A stretch of DNA of 64,000 bases from Phycisphaerales bacterium. GTDB lineage: Bacteria; Planctomycetota; Phycisphaerae; Phycisphaerales; UBA1924. Below are positions 35,426 to 44,416 of the stretch, piece after piece (the first letter of the stretch is position 1; each line of letters opens with the position of its first letter). Position numbers and translations under genes: made by a program. Under the pieces are notes generated by a model, which saw only the letters and a list, made by a program, of their open reading frames with translations, was not told the DNA's origin and did not search any database. Location: the NCBI GenBank assembly GCA_020427395.1, contig JAGQON010000003.1, positions 62,001-126,000 of the forward strand, read 5' to 3'.

Positions 35426-36961
35426 ATGAGGACCGTCACCCACCCAGAGCATGAACATGACGCGACCACGGGCGATAAGGGCATGAACAAAGCCCGACCC
35501 GCACGCTTGGATCTGAGGGCCGCCAGCGGCGGCGGGCTTTTCGATTACGCCCCCGCGCCCGAGTCGGTCCGCCCCGACATCGCCGATCGCTACGGGTTGT
35601 TCATCGACGGATCGTTCGTTGAGCCCGGCTCGGGCAACTGGTTCCCGAGCATCAACCCCGCGACCGAGGGCACAATGTCGATGATCGCCGAGGCGAGCAC
35701 GGCGGATGTGGACCGGGCGGTCAAGGCCGCCCGCGAGGCGCTGCCCGCGTGGTCGGGGCTGCCCGCCAAGGAGCGAGGCAAGTACCTCTACCGCATCGCG
35801 CGCCGGATGCAGGAGCGGGCGCGGGAGCTGGCGGTGCTGGAGACGCTCGACGGCGGCAAGCCGATCAAGGAATCTCGCGATGTGGATGTGCCGCTGGCGT
35901 GCGCGCACTTCTTCTATCACGCGGGGTGGGCGGACAAGCTCAAGTTCGCGCTGCCGGGGCGCGACCCAAAGCCGGTGGGTGTGTGCGGGCAGATCATCCC
36001 GTGGAACTTCCCGCTGCTGATGCTGGCGTGGAAGATCGCCCCGGCACTGGCGTGCGGCAACACCGTGGTGCTCAAGCCCGCGGAGACGACCTCGCTCACG
36101 GCCCTGCGTTTCGCCGAGATCTGCGCGGAGATCGGGCTGCCAAAGGGCGTGGTGAACATCGTGACCGGCGCGGGCGAGACCGGGCGGGCGATCGTGGAGC
36201 ACGATGGGATCGACAAGATCGCGTTCACCGGCTCGACGCAGGTGGGCAAGATGATCGCCAAGGCCGTCGCGCCGACCAACAAGCGGCTCACGCTTGAGCT
36301 GGGCGGCAAGAGCGCCAACATCATATTCGAGGATGCTTCGCTGGATCAGGCAATCGAAGGCATCATCGAGGGGATCTACTTCAACCAGGGGCATGTGTGC
36401 TGCGCCGGGTCGCGTCTGTTTGTTCAGGAATCGATCCTCGACACCGTCATCGACAAGCTCAGCGACCGCATGAGTTCGCTGCGTGTCGGCGACCCGATGG
36501 ACAAGAACACCGATGTCGGCGCGATCAACTCGAAAGAGCAGCTCGCAACGATCAGCAAGTACCTGACGCTGGGCGACAAAGAAGGCGCGGTTCGCCACGA
36601 TGTGTGCAACTCGTCGCTGCCCGACAAGGGCTTCTGGTGCCGCCCGTGTTTCTACAGCGGGGTGCAGCCGAGCCACACGATCGCACGCGAAGAGATCTTC
36701 GGGCCGGTGCTGGCGGTGATGAGCTTCCGCACGCCCGAGGAGGCGATCAGCCGGGCGAACAACTCGCCCTACGGGCTGGCCGCGGGCGTGTGGACGGACA
36801 AGGGCAGCAAGATCTTTGATGTGGCGCGTCGTCTTGATGCGGGCATCGTGTGGCTCAATACCTACAACAAGTTCGATCCGACCAGCCCGTTCGGCGGCTA
36901 CAAGGAATCGGGCTTCGGTCGCGAGGGCGGTCGGCACGGGCTGCTTGCGTACTGCAGGTAA
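35426..36961 (+). CDS. NAD(P)-dependent aldehyde dehydrogenase
   Basis: Oxidises an aldehyde to the acid. The 511-residue protein has the full set of family motifs: FSPINPATEG-like SINPATEGTMS, IIPWNFPLLMLAWKIAPAL, VLKPAETTSL, FTGSTQVGK for the coenzyme, LELGGKSANIIF with the general-base Glu, and GHVCCAGSRLFV with the catalytic Cys. The end has FGGYKESGFGREGG. The start may be the ATG at 35426 or at 35483; the extra 19 residues are His- and acid-rich and resemble no known domain. Acetaldehyde from DeoC is a likely substrate given the location, though this is not proven. Confidence 0.93.
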   Translation: MRTVTHPEHEHDATTGDKGMNKARPARLDLRAASGGGLFDYAPAPESVRPDIADRYGLFIDGSFVEPGSGNWFPSINPATEGTMSMIAEASTADVDRAVKAAREALPAWSGLPAKERGKYLYRIARRMQERARELAVLETLDGGKPIKESRDVDVPLACAHFFYHAGWADKLKFALPGRDPKPVGVCGQIIPWNFPLLMLAWKIAPALACGNTVVLKPAETTSLTALRFAEICAEIGLPKGVVNIVTGAGETGRAIVEHDGIDKIAFTGSTQVGKMIAKAVAPTNKRLTLELGGKSANIIFEDASLDQAIEGIIEGIYFNQGHVCCAGSRLFVQESILDTVIDKLSDRMSSLRVGDPMDKNTDVGAINSKEQLATISKYLTLGDKEGAVRHDVCNSSLPDKGFWCRPCFYSGVQPSHTIAREEIFGPVLAVMSFRTPEEAISRANNSPYGLAAGVWTDKGSKIFDVARRLDAGIVWLNTYNKFDPTSPFGGYKESGFGREGGRHGLLAYCR

Positions 36962-37011
36962 CTGACTCAACGGAACGAAAGGGCGGGCACACCCGTCAGG
37001 AGATATCAGTC

Positions 37012-37512
37012 ATGGTGATTCGACCCAGCGCCCAGAGCTTCGACATCCGAGATCTGACCCCCGAGGACAAGCACTGGGTACAGCGTGTGCTGGTGCAGTA
37101 CTGGGGCTCGACGGTGCAGATCACACGCGGCAAGAAGTACCAGGCCGACGAACTGCCGGGGCTGGTCGCGGTGCGTGACGGCTCGGAGGTCGGGCTGCTG
37201 ACCTACCACATCGACAACGACGAGTGCGAGGTGATGACGCACAACTCGATGGCCGGTCACGGCGGCATCGGCTCGTGCCTGCTCGATGCCGTGCGTGCCA
37301 AGGCACGCGAGGCGGGCTGCAAGCGCCTGTGGCTGATCACGACCAACGACAACACGCCCGCGATGCGGTTCTATCAGCGGCGCGACTTCGACATGGTCGC
37401 GTTCTACCGCGACGCGGTGACCGAGGCCCGCAAGCTCAAGCCGGAGATCCCCAATGTCGGCTTCGACGGCATCCCCATCAAGCACGAGATCGAGCTGGAG
37501 TACCCGCTGTGA
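37012..37512 (+). CDS. GNAT-family N-acetyltransferase
   Basis: A 166-residue acyltransferase that would move an acetyl group from acetyl-CoA to an unknown amine. Family features are the FDIRDLTPEDKHWV start, GLVAVRDGSEVGLLTYHI strand pair, GHGGIGSCLLDAVRAKAREA for CoA pyrophosphate, and LITTNDNTPAMRFYQRRDFD for the last fold elements. AGGAG lies 8-9 nt before the ATG at 37012. It sits 50 bases after the aldehyde dehydrogenase, and its stop overlaps the GTG start of the truncated dehydrogenase homologue, so the three form one unit. Confidence 0.9.
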   Translation: MVIRPSAQSFDIRDLTPEDKHWVQRVLVQYWGSTVQITRGKKYQADELPGLVAVRDGSEVGLLTYHIDNDECEVMTHNSMAGHGGIGSCLLDAVRAKAREAGCKRLWLITTNDNTPAMRFYQRRDFDMVAFYRDAVTEARKLKPEIPNVGFDGIPIKHEIELEYPL

Positions 37513-38357
37513 GTGATCGACTGCCCATCATCAAGACCTACAAGCTGGCCATCGGCGGCAAGTTCCCACGCACCGAGTCGGGGCGATCCACCAGCGTGCA
37601 CGACGCATCGCAGAACCTGATCGCGCATGTGTGCCAGGCGTCACGCAAGGATGTGCGCGACGCGGTCGAGGCAGCCCACAAAGCTCAGCCCGGATGGGGC
37701 GAGGCGACGGCGTTCCTGCGCAGCCAGGTGCTCTACCGGCTCGCGGAGATGATGGAGGGCAAGCGTGACGAGCTGGCCAAGGCCATCGGCGAAGGTGGGC
37801 AACTCGAGGTCGATGCGTCAGTTGATCGCGTGGTGCACTACGCGGGCTGGTGCGACAAGTACGCCCAAATCATGGGCGGCTCTAATCCCGTCGCGGGCCC
37901 CTACCACGATTTCACGATCCCGTTCCCGGTCGGCGTCGTGGGCGTGATCGCCCCGGATTCCCCGTCGCTGCTGGGCTTCGTGAGTCTGATTGCACCGGTG
38001 ATCGCGATGGGCAACAGCTGCGTCGCGCTCGCCAGTGAGACCAACCCCGTCCCCGCGTTGGTGCTTGCCGAGGCGATGGCGACCAGCGACCTGCCCGGCG
38101 GGGTCGTCAACACGCTGTCGGGCTTCCGCGATGAGCTGGTCGAGCACTTCAGCACCCACCGGGAGATCGACGCGATCCACGCGGCTGGCGTCAGCGACGA
38201 GCACCGCACGCTGCTACGCACCGGCAGCGCCGACAACCTCAAGCGGGTCACAGTGCATGGCAAGCTGGATTTCTTTGATGACGCTGCCTGCGAATCGTCG
38301 GCGTGGATCGATCCGTTCGTCGAGTTCAAGACGATCTGGCACCCGAGCGCGGTGTGA
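37509..38357 (+). CDS. Truncated aldehyde dehydrogenase homologue (no catalytic domain)
   Basis: A 282-residue protein aligned to the N-terminal, coenzyme-binding part of aldehyde dehydrogenases (KLAIGGKFPRTESG, then QVLYRLAEMMEGKRDEL, FPVGVVGVIAPDSPSLLGFV and PGGVVNTLSG). It ends after a changed Rossmann region. The ELGGK, GQxCC and ESGFG segments are all absent. It has an orderly C-terminus, no frameshift, and the same codon use as its neighbours, so it looks like a maintained shorter protein, not debris. It may bind or stabilise the full-length enzyme at 35426. The start is GTG, overlapping the GNAT stop by 4 bases. Confidence 0.82.
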   Translation: MSDRLPIIKTYKLAIGGKFPRTESGRSTSVHDASQNLIAHVCQASRKDVRDAVEAAHKAQPGWGEATAFLRSQVLYRLAEMMEGKRDELAKAIGEGGQLEVDASVDRVVHYAGWCDKYAQIMGGSNPVAGPYHDFTIPFPVGVVGVIAPDSPSLLGFVSLIAPVIAMGNSCVALASETNPVPALVLAEAMATSDLPGGVVNTLSGFRDELVEHFSTHREIDAIHAAGVSDEHRTLLRTGSADNLKRVTVHGKLDFFDDAACESSAWIDPFVEFKTIWHPSAV

Positions 38358-38361
38358 TCTG

Positions 38362-39261
38362 ATGGCCCGTCTCGCGTCCTGCATCATCCTGATGTGCGTT
38401 CTTGGAACGATGACCCTCGCCGGCACCGATGATTCAGAACTCGGGGCGTTTGCCGTCGGGTACCGGAACATCGAGATCGAGCGTCCTGACGGCTCATCGT
38501 TCTGGGCGTGGGTCTTCTACCCCGCCGACGAATCAGAACAGGACACCGCGATCGTCGATGGCGACGAACGCTTCCCCGTGGTCAGCTTCGGTCACGGATT
38601 CCTTCAGAGCGTCCAGCGTTACCGCTACACGCTCCGCGAACTCGCATCGCACGGTTATATTGTGATCGCGAGCAGCTCGCATCACGGCTTCACACCTGAC
38701 CACGCGGAGTACAGCGATGATCTTGCCCGCTGCCTGACGCGCATCGTATCGAGCGCTCAGGAGGAGCGGTCATGGTTGTTCGATCGAGTTGATCCGCAAT
38801 CGCTGGCGTTGTGCGGGCACTCTATGGGTGGCGGCGCTGCAGAGTTGGCAGCCCGGGGCCTGAGAGTCAGCGCGCTGATCACGCTTGCCGGAGCACCGCT
38901 TCGTGTGCAACCGGGATCGGACGACGAGCTGCCAACCCATGAGCTGCACATCGCCGGCGACGCGGACCGGATCGTCCCGCCCGACGCGAGCCGGAGGCTG
39001 CTCGGTGCGAAGGGTTTGTTCGCGACCATCCGGGGTGGTTCGCATTGTGGATTCATGGACGAGACCGTCATCGGGTGCGACGAAGCCGAAATCGCGCACG
39101 ACGAGCAACTGCGTATCACACGCGTGCTTATGCGTTCGTTCCTTGATCTGCACCTTAAGAACCAGGAAGAGCTGTACGACGAGTTCTGGGTGGAGCATCC
39201 GCTCGAACTTGAGGGGCTGGTGGAGTTCAGCCGTTCAGAGTTGTCTGAGCAGGAAGATTAG
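38362..39261 (+). CDS. Secreted alpha/beta hydrolase (PAF-acetylhydrolase/dienelactone hydrolase-like)
   Basis: A 299-residue exported hydrolase with a signal peptide (cut near TLAG). The oxyanion segment is VVSFGHGFLQSVQRYRYT, then LASHGYIVIASSSHHG. The nucleophile elbow is LCGHSMGGGAAELAA, the acid lies in IAGDADRIVPP and the histidine in GGSHCGFMD. This arrangement occurs in platelet-activating-factor acetylhydrolase, chlorophyllase and polyester hydrolase relatives; the substrate is unknown. The ATG at 38362 starts 4 bases after the dehydrogenase homologue. Its stop overlaps the stop of the convergent gene by 4 bases. Confidence 0.85.
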   Translation: MARLASCIILMCVLGTMTLAGTDDSELGAFAVGYRNIEIERPDGSSFWAWVFYPADESEQDTAIVDGDERFPVVSFGHGFLQSVQRYRYTLRELASHGYIVIASSSHHGFTPDHAEYSDDLARCLTRIVSSAQEERSWLFDRVDPQSLALCGHSMGGGAAELAARGLRVSALITLAGAPLRVQPGSDDELPTHELHIAGDADRIVPPDASRRLLGAKGLFATIRGGSHCGFMDETVIGCDEAEIAHDEQLRITRVLMRSFLDLHLKNQEELYDEFWVEHPLELEGLVEFSRSELSEQED

Positions 39262-39953
39262 TTCGCGACCTTCGCAGGCCCGGTTTTGAGCGACTCGTCC
39301 ATGACCAGCCGCGGCTGCTCTCGCTGGGCGGTTTCTCGCCATCGGATATCGAGCGTGCCATCGAAGAGCTTGGCGATAGCCTGGAGTTGTCGCTCGATCG
39401 CGTCGCGGGCCTGCTTCTCGTATCGATCGTCGTTCTTCTCGAAGAGCTCGGCGGCCTGCTGCTGGGCGGTCTTCATCAGCTCGTTCTGACGCTCGGCGTT
39501 CATGTTGATCACATCAACCAACCCCAGCACGCGCCCCTGCTGGATGTCGTAGGGCTCGACATCCATGAGCCGCAGCGAGCCGACGATCGGGGGAAGGGTC
39601 ACCCGGAATCGCCCGTTGCCCAGGTCCTCGACATCGCGTTCGTCCAGTGAACCCAGTTCTACGGCGTACTGCTTCTCGAACTGGAAGATCATGGCGACCT
39701 TGGCCTGGCTGAGCAGGATGGGGGGCAGCCAGTTGAAGCCCTTGGTGGCCGTCGCGATCTCCTTGGCGTGCACCTCAAGCCCGACGAGCTTGCCCACGGC
39801 CCGGACACGCTCGGTGAGCATCCGGAGCGAGATCTTGTCGACCCCGCCACCCTTTCGCCCACGCTTGACGACGCCAACGAGGTAGAAGGCGACGCCGGCG
39901 CCGATGACGGCGGCGAAGAGCACAACGATCACGATGAGAAAATAGCTTTCCAC
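39258..39953 (-). CDS. Membrane-anchored protein, possibly DUF4230-like
   Basis: A 231-residue protein with a single N-terminal membrane helix (about residues 4-27) and a soluble domain outside the helix. The domain carries LTERVRAVGKLVGLEVHAKE, then AKVAMIFQFEKQYAVELG and RVTLPPIVGSLRLMDVEPYD. It resembles the DUF4230 pattern, but I cannot confirm that by eye. A charged helical stretch (about 155-200, rich in E, Q, K) may be coiled-coil. The start is GTG at 39953. Nothing around it suggests a pathway. Confidence 0.65.
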   Translation of the reverse strand: MESYFLIVIVVLFAAVIGAGVAFYLVGVVKRGRKGGGVDKISLRMLTERVRAVGKLVGLEVHAKEIATATKGFNWLPPILLSQAKVAMIFQFEKQYAVELGSLDERDVEDLGNGRFRVTLPPIVGSLRLMDVEPYDIQQGRVLGLVDVINMNAERQNELMKTAQQQAAELFEKNDDRYEKQARDAIERQLQAIAKLFDGTLDIRWRETAQREQPRLVMDESLKTGPAKVAN

Positions 39954-40019
39954 ACCCCATTATTGGCGGTGGTGTGTGCGGCATTTCAGGAATCGGCTCT
40001 GGCGGACGATCTTCGGGGC

Positions 40020-40691
40020 TTAGGCGTCGTCAGGCGTTGTTTTTTCGGGCAACGCGACCTCGAACGATCGGATGAGCAGGTGCCCGCCAACGCTCAGGAG
40101 GATGCCAAGCACGAGACCGCCGAGGATGAAGGCGACCATGCGGACCTGGCTCAGCTCTCCAGCGGCGTTTGTTACCGTCGGAATGCCAGACCGCTGGAAG
40201 TAGACCGCGATCGCGAGCACAGGGACGAGGAACGGGAGCGACCTAATCGCCAGAGACCACGACCTGGCATCACGCCGGTAGACATCGAACATGGCGATCA
40301 GGCACAGCCCACCCATGGTCGCGACCTGCACGAGCAGCGTCCGCATGACCCAGGGCTGGACATCGGGGTGGTTGTCGCCCACGACATTGCGTGCGCCGAC
40401 ATAGATACCGAACACGCTGGTCACCATGAGCACACCAACGAAGCAGACGAGGGCGAGGGGGAATGCACCGCCGACTTTGATCCTGCCCAAGCAGACGAGG
40501 ATGGTCATGAGTGCGCTGAGCACGACGAGGAGCTCGAACCCGAAGAGACCCCAGACAAACCCGCCGAAGGTGCCCAGCGAGAGGTAGATCCAGGGCACCG
40601 CGGTCACGCAGGCGAGTACGCATAGGGCGATGGTCGCCATGCGGAGCATCGCGGGAGTGGTTGCAGCCTGTTGGGCGGGTGGTTGCGTCAT
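40020..40691 (-). CDS. Multi-pass membrane protein of unknown function
   Basis: A 223-residue protein with about six hydrophobic helices (roughly residues 17-37, 42-67, 76-98, 117-138, 147-165 and 184-206) and short polar loops. There is no recognisable motif or cofactor site. It has a polar C-terminus rich in Thr and acidic residues. It lies 66 bases downstream of nothing in its own orientation; the neighbour at 39953 is on the same strand but reads after it. Function not assigned. Confidence 0.7.
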   Translation of the reverse strand: MTQPPAQQAATTPAMLRMATIALCVLACVTAVPWIYLSLGTFGGFVWGLFGFELLVVLSALMTILVCLGRIKVGGAFPLALVCFVGVLMVTSVFGIYVGARNVVGDNHPDVQPWVMRTLLVQVATMGGLCLIAMFDVYRRDARSWSLAIRSLPFLVPVLAIAVYFQRSGIPTVTNAAGELSQVRMVAFILGGLVLGILLSVGGHLLIRSFEVALPEKTTPDDA

Positions 40692-40992
40692 GCGTTATCC
40701 ATGCGTACGAGGTGTCGGCGTTTGAGGATCGGGCCGACGCGAGGCAATCTCAACCATAATCGCTGCCCGGGCTCGAATCCAGTGCGATGTCTCAGCGCAG
40801 GTTCTGCGCGTGTTCGGGGTAGTGTTGCGCATCGTGTCGGCTGATTCTGCTCGGGGTGGAGACTCGACCACAAATCGTGCAAGGCGGGTCCAGATGCCCC
40901 CAAAGTTCGCCCGATATTGAAGTTGGAGCGGTGCGAGCATGCGCCGTGACCTGGCCGGGCTGTGCACCGGCGCGATCGATAGGAGGCACCAG
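40692..40992. other. Intergenic region upstream of fliD
   Basis: About 300 bases separate the membrane-protein start from fliD. No open frame resembles a gene. The stretch GGGCTCGAATCC near 40769 recalls a tRNA T-arm but cannot be folded into a tRNA. A sigma-54-like word lies at 40924-40939 and a strong AGGAGG ribosome site at 40981-40986. Confidence 0.55.
40924..40939 (+). promoter_or_regulatory. Possible sigma-54-type promoter of fliD
   Basis: TGGAGCGGTGCGAGCA keeps the -24 GG and -12 GC at the required spacing (TGG...CG-N4-..GCA) and would give a leader of about 43 bases. It matches the consensus only partly, so this is a weak call. Confidence 0.25.
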
Positions 40993-43905
40993 ATGGGCGG
41001 CATCACCACGGGCGTTGGTATTTTTTCGGGTATCGACTCGGCATCGCTGATCGATCAGCTGATCGCGGCCCAATCGAACCCGCTGATCTTGGCGCAGTCG
41101 CGTGTGATCCAGCTGAATCAGCAGCAGGCCGCGTATCTGGATATCAACTCTCGCCTCGGTGCGTTCAAGACGGCGGCGGCGAGCTTCCGCGTCAACAAGA
41201 TCTTCCAATCGAGCGTCGCCAAGTCGAGCAATGAGTCGATCCTCACGGCGACCGCGACCAACAGCGCGGTGCCAGGCAGCTACAGCTTCATCGTCGATCG
41301 CCTTGTATCGTCGCAGCAGCTGCTGACGCGCGGCTTTGCGGATCGTGACACCTCGGCGATCGGGCTCGACTCGATCACCTTTGAGACTCCAGCCGCCCGG
41401 CTCGAAACGGATACCGCGCTGGCGGACCTCAACAGCGGCAACGGCGTGAACCGCGGTGTCCTGAGCATCCAGGCCAGTGACGACGGCGAGGATTACGAGA
41501 TCGACCTCTCGCGAGCCGCGACGGTCGATGATGTGCTCAACGCGTTCAACGAGATCGACGGCGTCAACGCGTATGTCGACAACGACAAGTTCGTCATCGA
41601 GGGCATCGACAGCATCGAGGAAGTCTCAGGCACCGATGTGCTCGAATCGCTCGGGCTGACCGGCACGATCGCCGGCACGATCTTGACGGGCACGAGCGTG
41701 TACTCGCTCACCGGCACGACGGCGTTGAGCTCGCTCAACGATGGTCGCGGCGTTGAGATCCGAGATGCTTCGGGCGATATCTACGACTTCAGGATTGTGA
41801 TCGACGGCACGGATGTGAATGTGCGGATCGGTGAGATCGAGGGCGAGCTGACAGACGATGAGGGCGACCCGATCCTCGATGAAGATGACAACCCGGTCAT
41901 CGGCGTCATCGAGGGAGCCGTGTCAACGGTGCAGGGCGTGATCGATCGCATCAACGACGCGTTGGATGAAGCCGGGTATAGCGAGGTAACCGCCTCGATC
42001 AACACGACGACCGGCGGCATTAACATCGTCGACTCACTCGGTCGGGATTTCGATGTCGAGAACCTGACCGTCGGCACGGGCAACAACGCCCGAGAGTACA
42101 CGACCGCCAGCGATCTTGGCATTGAGGGCAGCTACACCGGCGGCACCGCAACCGGGCAGCGCGTGTTCGCGGGGCTTAATACCAAGCTGATCTCGTCGCT
42201 CAATGGCGGTGCGGGGCTGGGCGATGCCGACGGGCTGCTGAATATCACGACCCGCGGTGGCAGCACCTACACCGGCATCGATATCTCCGGGCTCTCGGAC
42301 ATCAACGACATCATCAACACCATCAACGCCGCGACCGGCGGCGATGTAACCGTCAGCGTGAACACGCAGGGCACCGGGCTCAAGGTTGTCGACAACACGA
42401 CCGGAGTCGGCACCTTCAGCATCGCCGGCACGGGCGGCGCGGACACCGCCGAGGCATTGGGCATCACCGGCTCGACCACGACCAACACCATCACGGGCAG
42501 CAATCTGCAGCTCGCGTACATCAGCAACTCCACGCTGCTGAGCGACCTCAACAACGGGCAGGGCATCGGGACGGGCGATATTCAGATTACCGACTCCTTC
42601 GGCAACTCCGCGACGATCAGCATCTCCAGTTCTGAAACCACAGTGGGCGACCTGCTCAACGAGATCAACAAGGCGACCTACACGAACCCCAACGATCCTG
42701 ACGAGCAGCTCCCGCTCCGCATCGCTGCGCGGATCAACGACAACGGAGACGGCATTGCCATCGTCGAGCAGCTCGAGCCCGAGGACGGGGGCGTGAACGG
42801 CACCGGCACAATCCGCGTGAGTGACCTCGACGGGCGTGTTGCCGAGAAGCTGGGCATCGAGGGTGAGGCGAGCGGCGTCGACGCCGACAACTACCTCTCC
42901 GGCAGCGAGGAGCGGGTCATCGAGTTCGACCCCGACGCGACGCTGGACGACATCCGCAACGCGATCGACGCCGCGAATGTGGGCGTCTCCGCATCGATCA
43001 TCAACACCGGATCTGGCGCTTCGCCCTTCCGCCTCAGTCTCGCAAGCGAGAGCACAGGCGAAACGGGGAGGTTCCTGATCGACACCGGTGACTTCGACCT
43101 CGGGCTGAGTGTGCTCGACGAGGGCAACGACGCCCGCGTGTTCTTTGGCTCAAGCGACCCGGCTGCCGGCGTACTGCTGACCAGCTCGACCAACACGCTC
43201 GACGGCGTGGTGCAGGGCGTGTCGATCAACCTGACGGCCGCCTCGGACGAGGCGGTGCAGCTGAATGTAAGCCGCGACACGACGAACATCGAGACCAAAA
43301 TCAAGGACTTTGTGGCCGCCTTCAACAAGGTGATCGAGGGGATCGACTTCCAGACCCGCTTCGTGGAAGAGACCGAGACCAAGGGCACGCTGTTCGGTGA
43401 TAGCACGGTGCAGACACTCCGCAACGCCATGTTCGGCACGCTCCGCCGTGCCAACGAGGGCTTCAGCGATACCTACAACTTCCTGACCCAGGTCGGCGTC
43501 CGCGTGGGCAATGGCGGCGTGCTGGAGTTTGACGCCTCGCGGTTCCGCGAGGCGTACGCCGAGGACCCCGACGCGGTCGAGGCGATCTTTGCGCAGCGGA
43601 CGCTGGCGCCAACCGATGACGATCCCAACACCGACGATGAGATCGAGTACTCGGAGTTGAGTGTTGTCAGCCAGCTCGAGGAGTTCGCGGACAGCTATGT
43701 CTCGTCGATCGGCGGCGTGCTCCAGAACCGCCGTGACGCCCTGGATTCGCAGATACAGCTGCAGGAGGACCGGATCGAGTCGATCCAGGCATCGCTGGAA
43801 CGAAAGCGTGCCACGCTGCAGCGGCAGTTCCTGGCGATGGAGCAGGCAATCGCGTCGTTCCAGACCCAGGGCTCGACGCTGAATCAGCTCGCGGCGCTTG
43901 GCTGA
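40993..43905 (+). CDS. fliD: Flagellar filament cap protein FliD (hook-associated protein 2), enlarged
   Basis: Caps the growing flagellar filament and guides flagellin assembly. The N-terminal FliD domain starts GIFSGIDSASLIDQLIAAQS and has the LQ-type coiled segment to about residue 70. The C-terminal domain has LDGVVQGVSINLTAAS, NKVIEGIDFQTRF and a terminal coiled-coil (IQLQEDRIESIQASLERKRA). Between them lie repeated flagellin-hook-IN-like units of the type LSDLNNGQGIGTGDIQITDS and LSSLNGGAGLGDADGLLNIT. At 970 residues it is about twice the E. coli length, all from those central repeats. AGGAGG stands 6 nt before the ATG. fliS follows 55 bases later. Confidence 0.92.
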   Translation: MGGITTGVGIFSGIDSASLIDQLIAAQSNPLILAQSRVIQLNQQQAAYLDINSRLGAFKTAAASFRVNKIFQSSVAKSSNESILTATATNSAVPGSYSFIVDRLVSSQQLLTRGFADRDTSAIGLDSITFETPAARLETDTALADLNSGNGVNRGVLSIQASDDGEDYEIDLSRAATVDDVLNAFNEIDGVNAYVDNDKFVIEGIDSIEEVSGTDVLESLGLTGTIAGTILTGTSVYSLTGTTALSSLNDGRGVEIRDASGDIYDFRIVIDGTDVNVRIGEIEGELTDDEGDPILDEDDNPVIGVIEGAVSTVQGVIDRINDALDEAGYSEVTASINTTTGGINIVDSLGRDFDVENLTVGTGNNAREYTTASDLGIEGSYTGGTATGQRVFAGLNTKLISSLNGGAGLGDADGLLNITTRGGSTYTGIDISGLSDINDIINTINAATGGDVTVSVNTQGTGLKVVDNTTGVGTFSIAGTGGADTAEALGITGSTTTNTITGSNLQLAYISNSTLLSDLNNGQGIGTGDIQITDSFGNSATISISSSETTVGDLLNEINKATYTNPNDPDEQLPLRIAARINDNGDGIAIVEQLEPEDGGVNGTGTIRVSDLDGRVAEKLGIEGEASGVDADNYLSGSEERVIEFDPDATLDDIRNAIDAANVGVSASIINTGSGASPFRLSLASESTGETGRFLIDTGDFDLGLSVLDEGNDARVFFGSSDPAAGVLLTSSTNTLDGVVQGVSINLTAASDEAVQLNVSRDTTNIETKIKDFVAAFNKVIEGIDFQTRFVEETETKGTLFGDSTVQTLRNAMFGTLRRANEGFSDTYNFLTQVGVRVGNGGVLEFDASRFREAYAEDPDAVEAIFAQRTLAPTDDDPNTDDEIEYSELSVVSQLEEFADSYVSSIGGVLQNRRDALDSQIQLQEDRIESIQASLERKRATLQRQFLAMEQAIASFQTQGSTLNQLAALG

Positions 43906-43960
43906 TTGATCTCGATTCGGACTGAAGTCCCCCCCTCCAAGGCCCGATACCTACGGCGTG

Positions 43961-44410
43961 ATGAACGATACAAAGACTGCCAACGCGTATCTCAAGACCA
44001 AGGTGCTCACCGCCTCGCGCGAGGAGCTCCGTCTCATGCTGATCGATGGGGCGATCAAGTTCGCCTATCAGGCACTCAATGGCCTCGACGAAAACGACCA
44101 CGAGCAGGTTTACCTGGGCTTCTCGCAGTGCCGCGATATCGTGCTGGAACTGCTCAACACCATCAAGCCCGAGCACGCGCCTGAGATCGCCCGGAGCATG
44201 CAGGAGCTGTACACCTTTATGTACGGGCAGCTGCTCAAGGCGAGCATCAACAAGGACGCCGGCATGCTGCGTGAGGTCATCTCGCTGCTCGAGTACGACC
44301 GCGAGACTTGGGTGCTCACCATGGCCCGCCTGGGCGAAGAGCGTGAGCTCGCGACCAGTGGCGTTCAGTCGCCGGAGCAAGCCCCGCGTTCGATCAGCTT
44401 CCAGGCCTGA
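43961..44410 (+). CDS. fliS: Flagellar export chaperone FliS
   Basis: Binds flagellin in the cytoplasm and keeps it unfolded until export. The 149-residue helical protein has the family pattern NAYLKTKVLTASREELRLML, then LIDGAIKFAYQAL and ELYTFMYGQLLKASINKD. The C-terminus has VISLLEYDRETW, then a polar tail. A GTG at 43958 is adjacent to the ATG. The position directly after fliD is the standard fliD-fliS order, although the flagellin gene is not in this window. Confidence 0.92.
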   Translation: MNDTKTANAYLKTKVLTASREELRLMLIDGAIKFAYQALNGLDENDHEQVYLGFSQCRDIVLELLNTIKPEHAPEIARSMQELYTFMYGQLLKASINKDAGMLREVISLLEYDRETWVLTMARLGEERELATSGVQSPEQAPRSISFQA

Positions 44411-44416
44411 GTCCGC

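Noticed and set aside
37509..38357. Pseudogene call for the short aldehyde dehydrogenase homologue
   Set aside because: The frame is intact, the start is coupled to the upstream gene, and no remnant of a catalytic domain follows; the next gene begins 4 bases later.
40740..40800. tRNA-like T-arm word GGGCTCGAATCC
   Set aside because: The loop starts with C and neither the T-stem nor an acceptor or anticodon arm can be formed around it.
40898..40918. Sigma-28-like word (AAAGTT then GCCCGATAT) before fliD
   Set aside because: The two halves are adjacent, whereas sigma-28 sites need about 11 bases between them.
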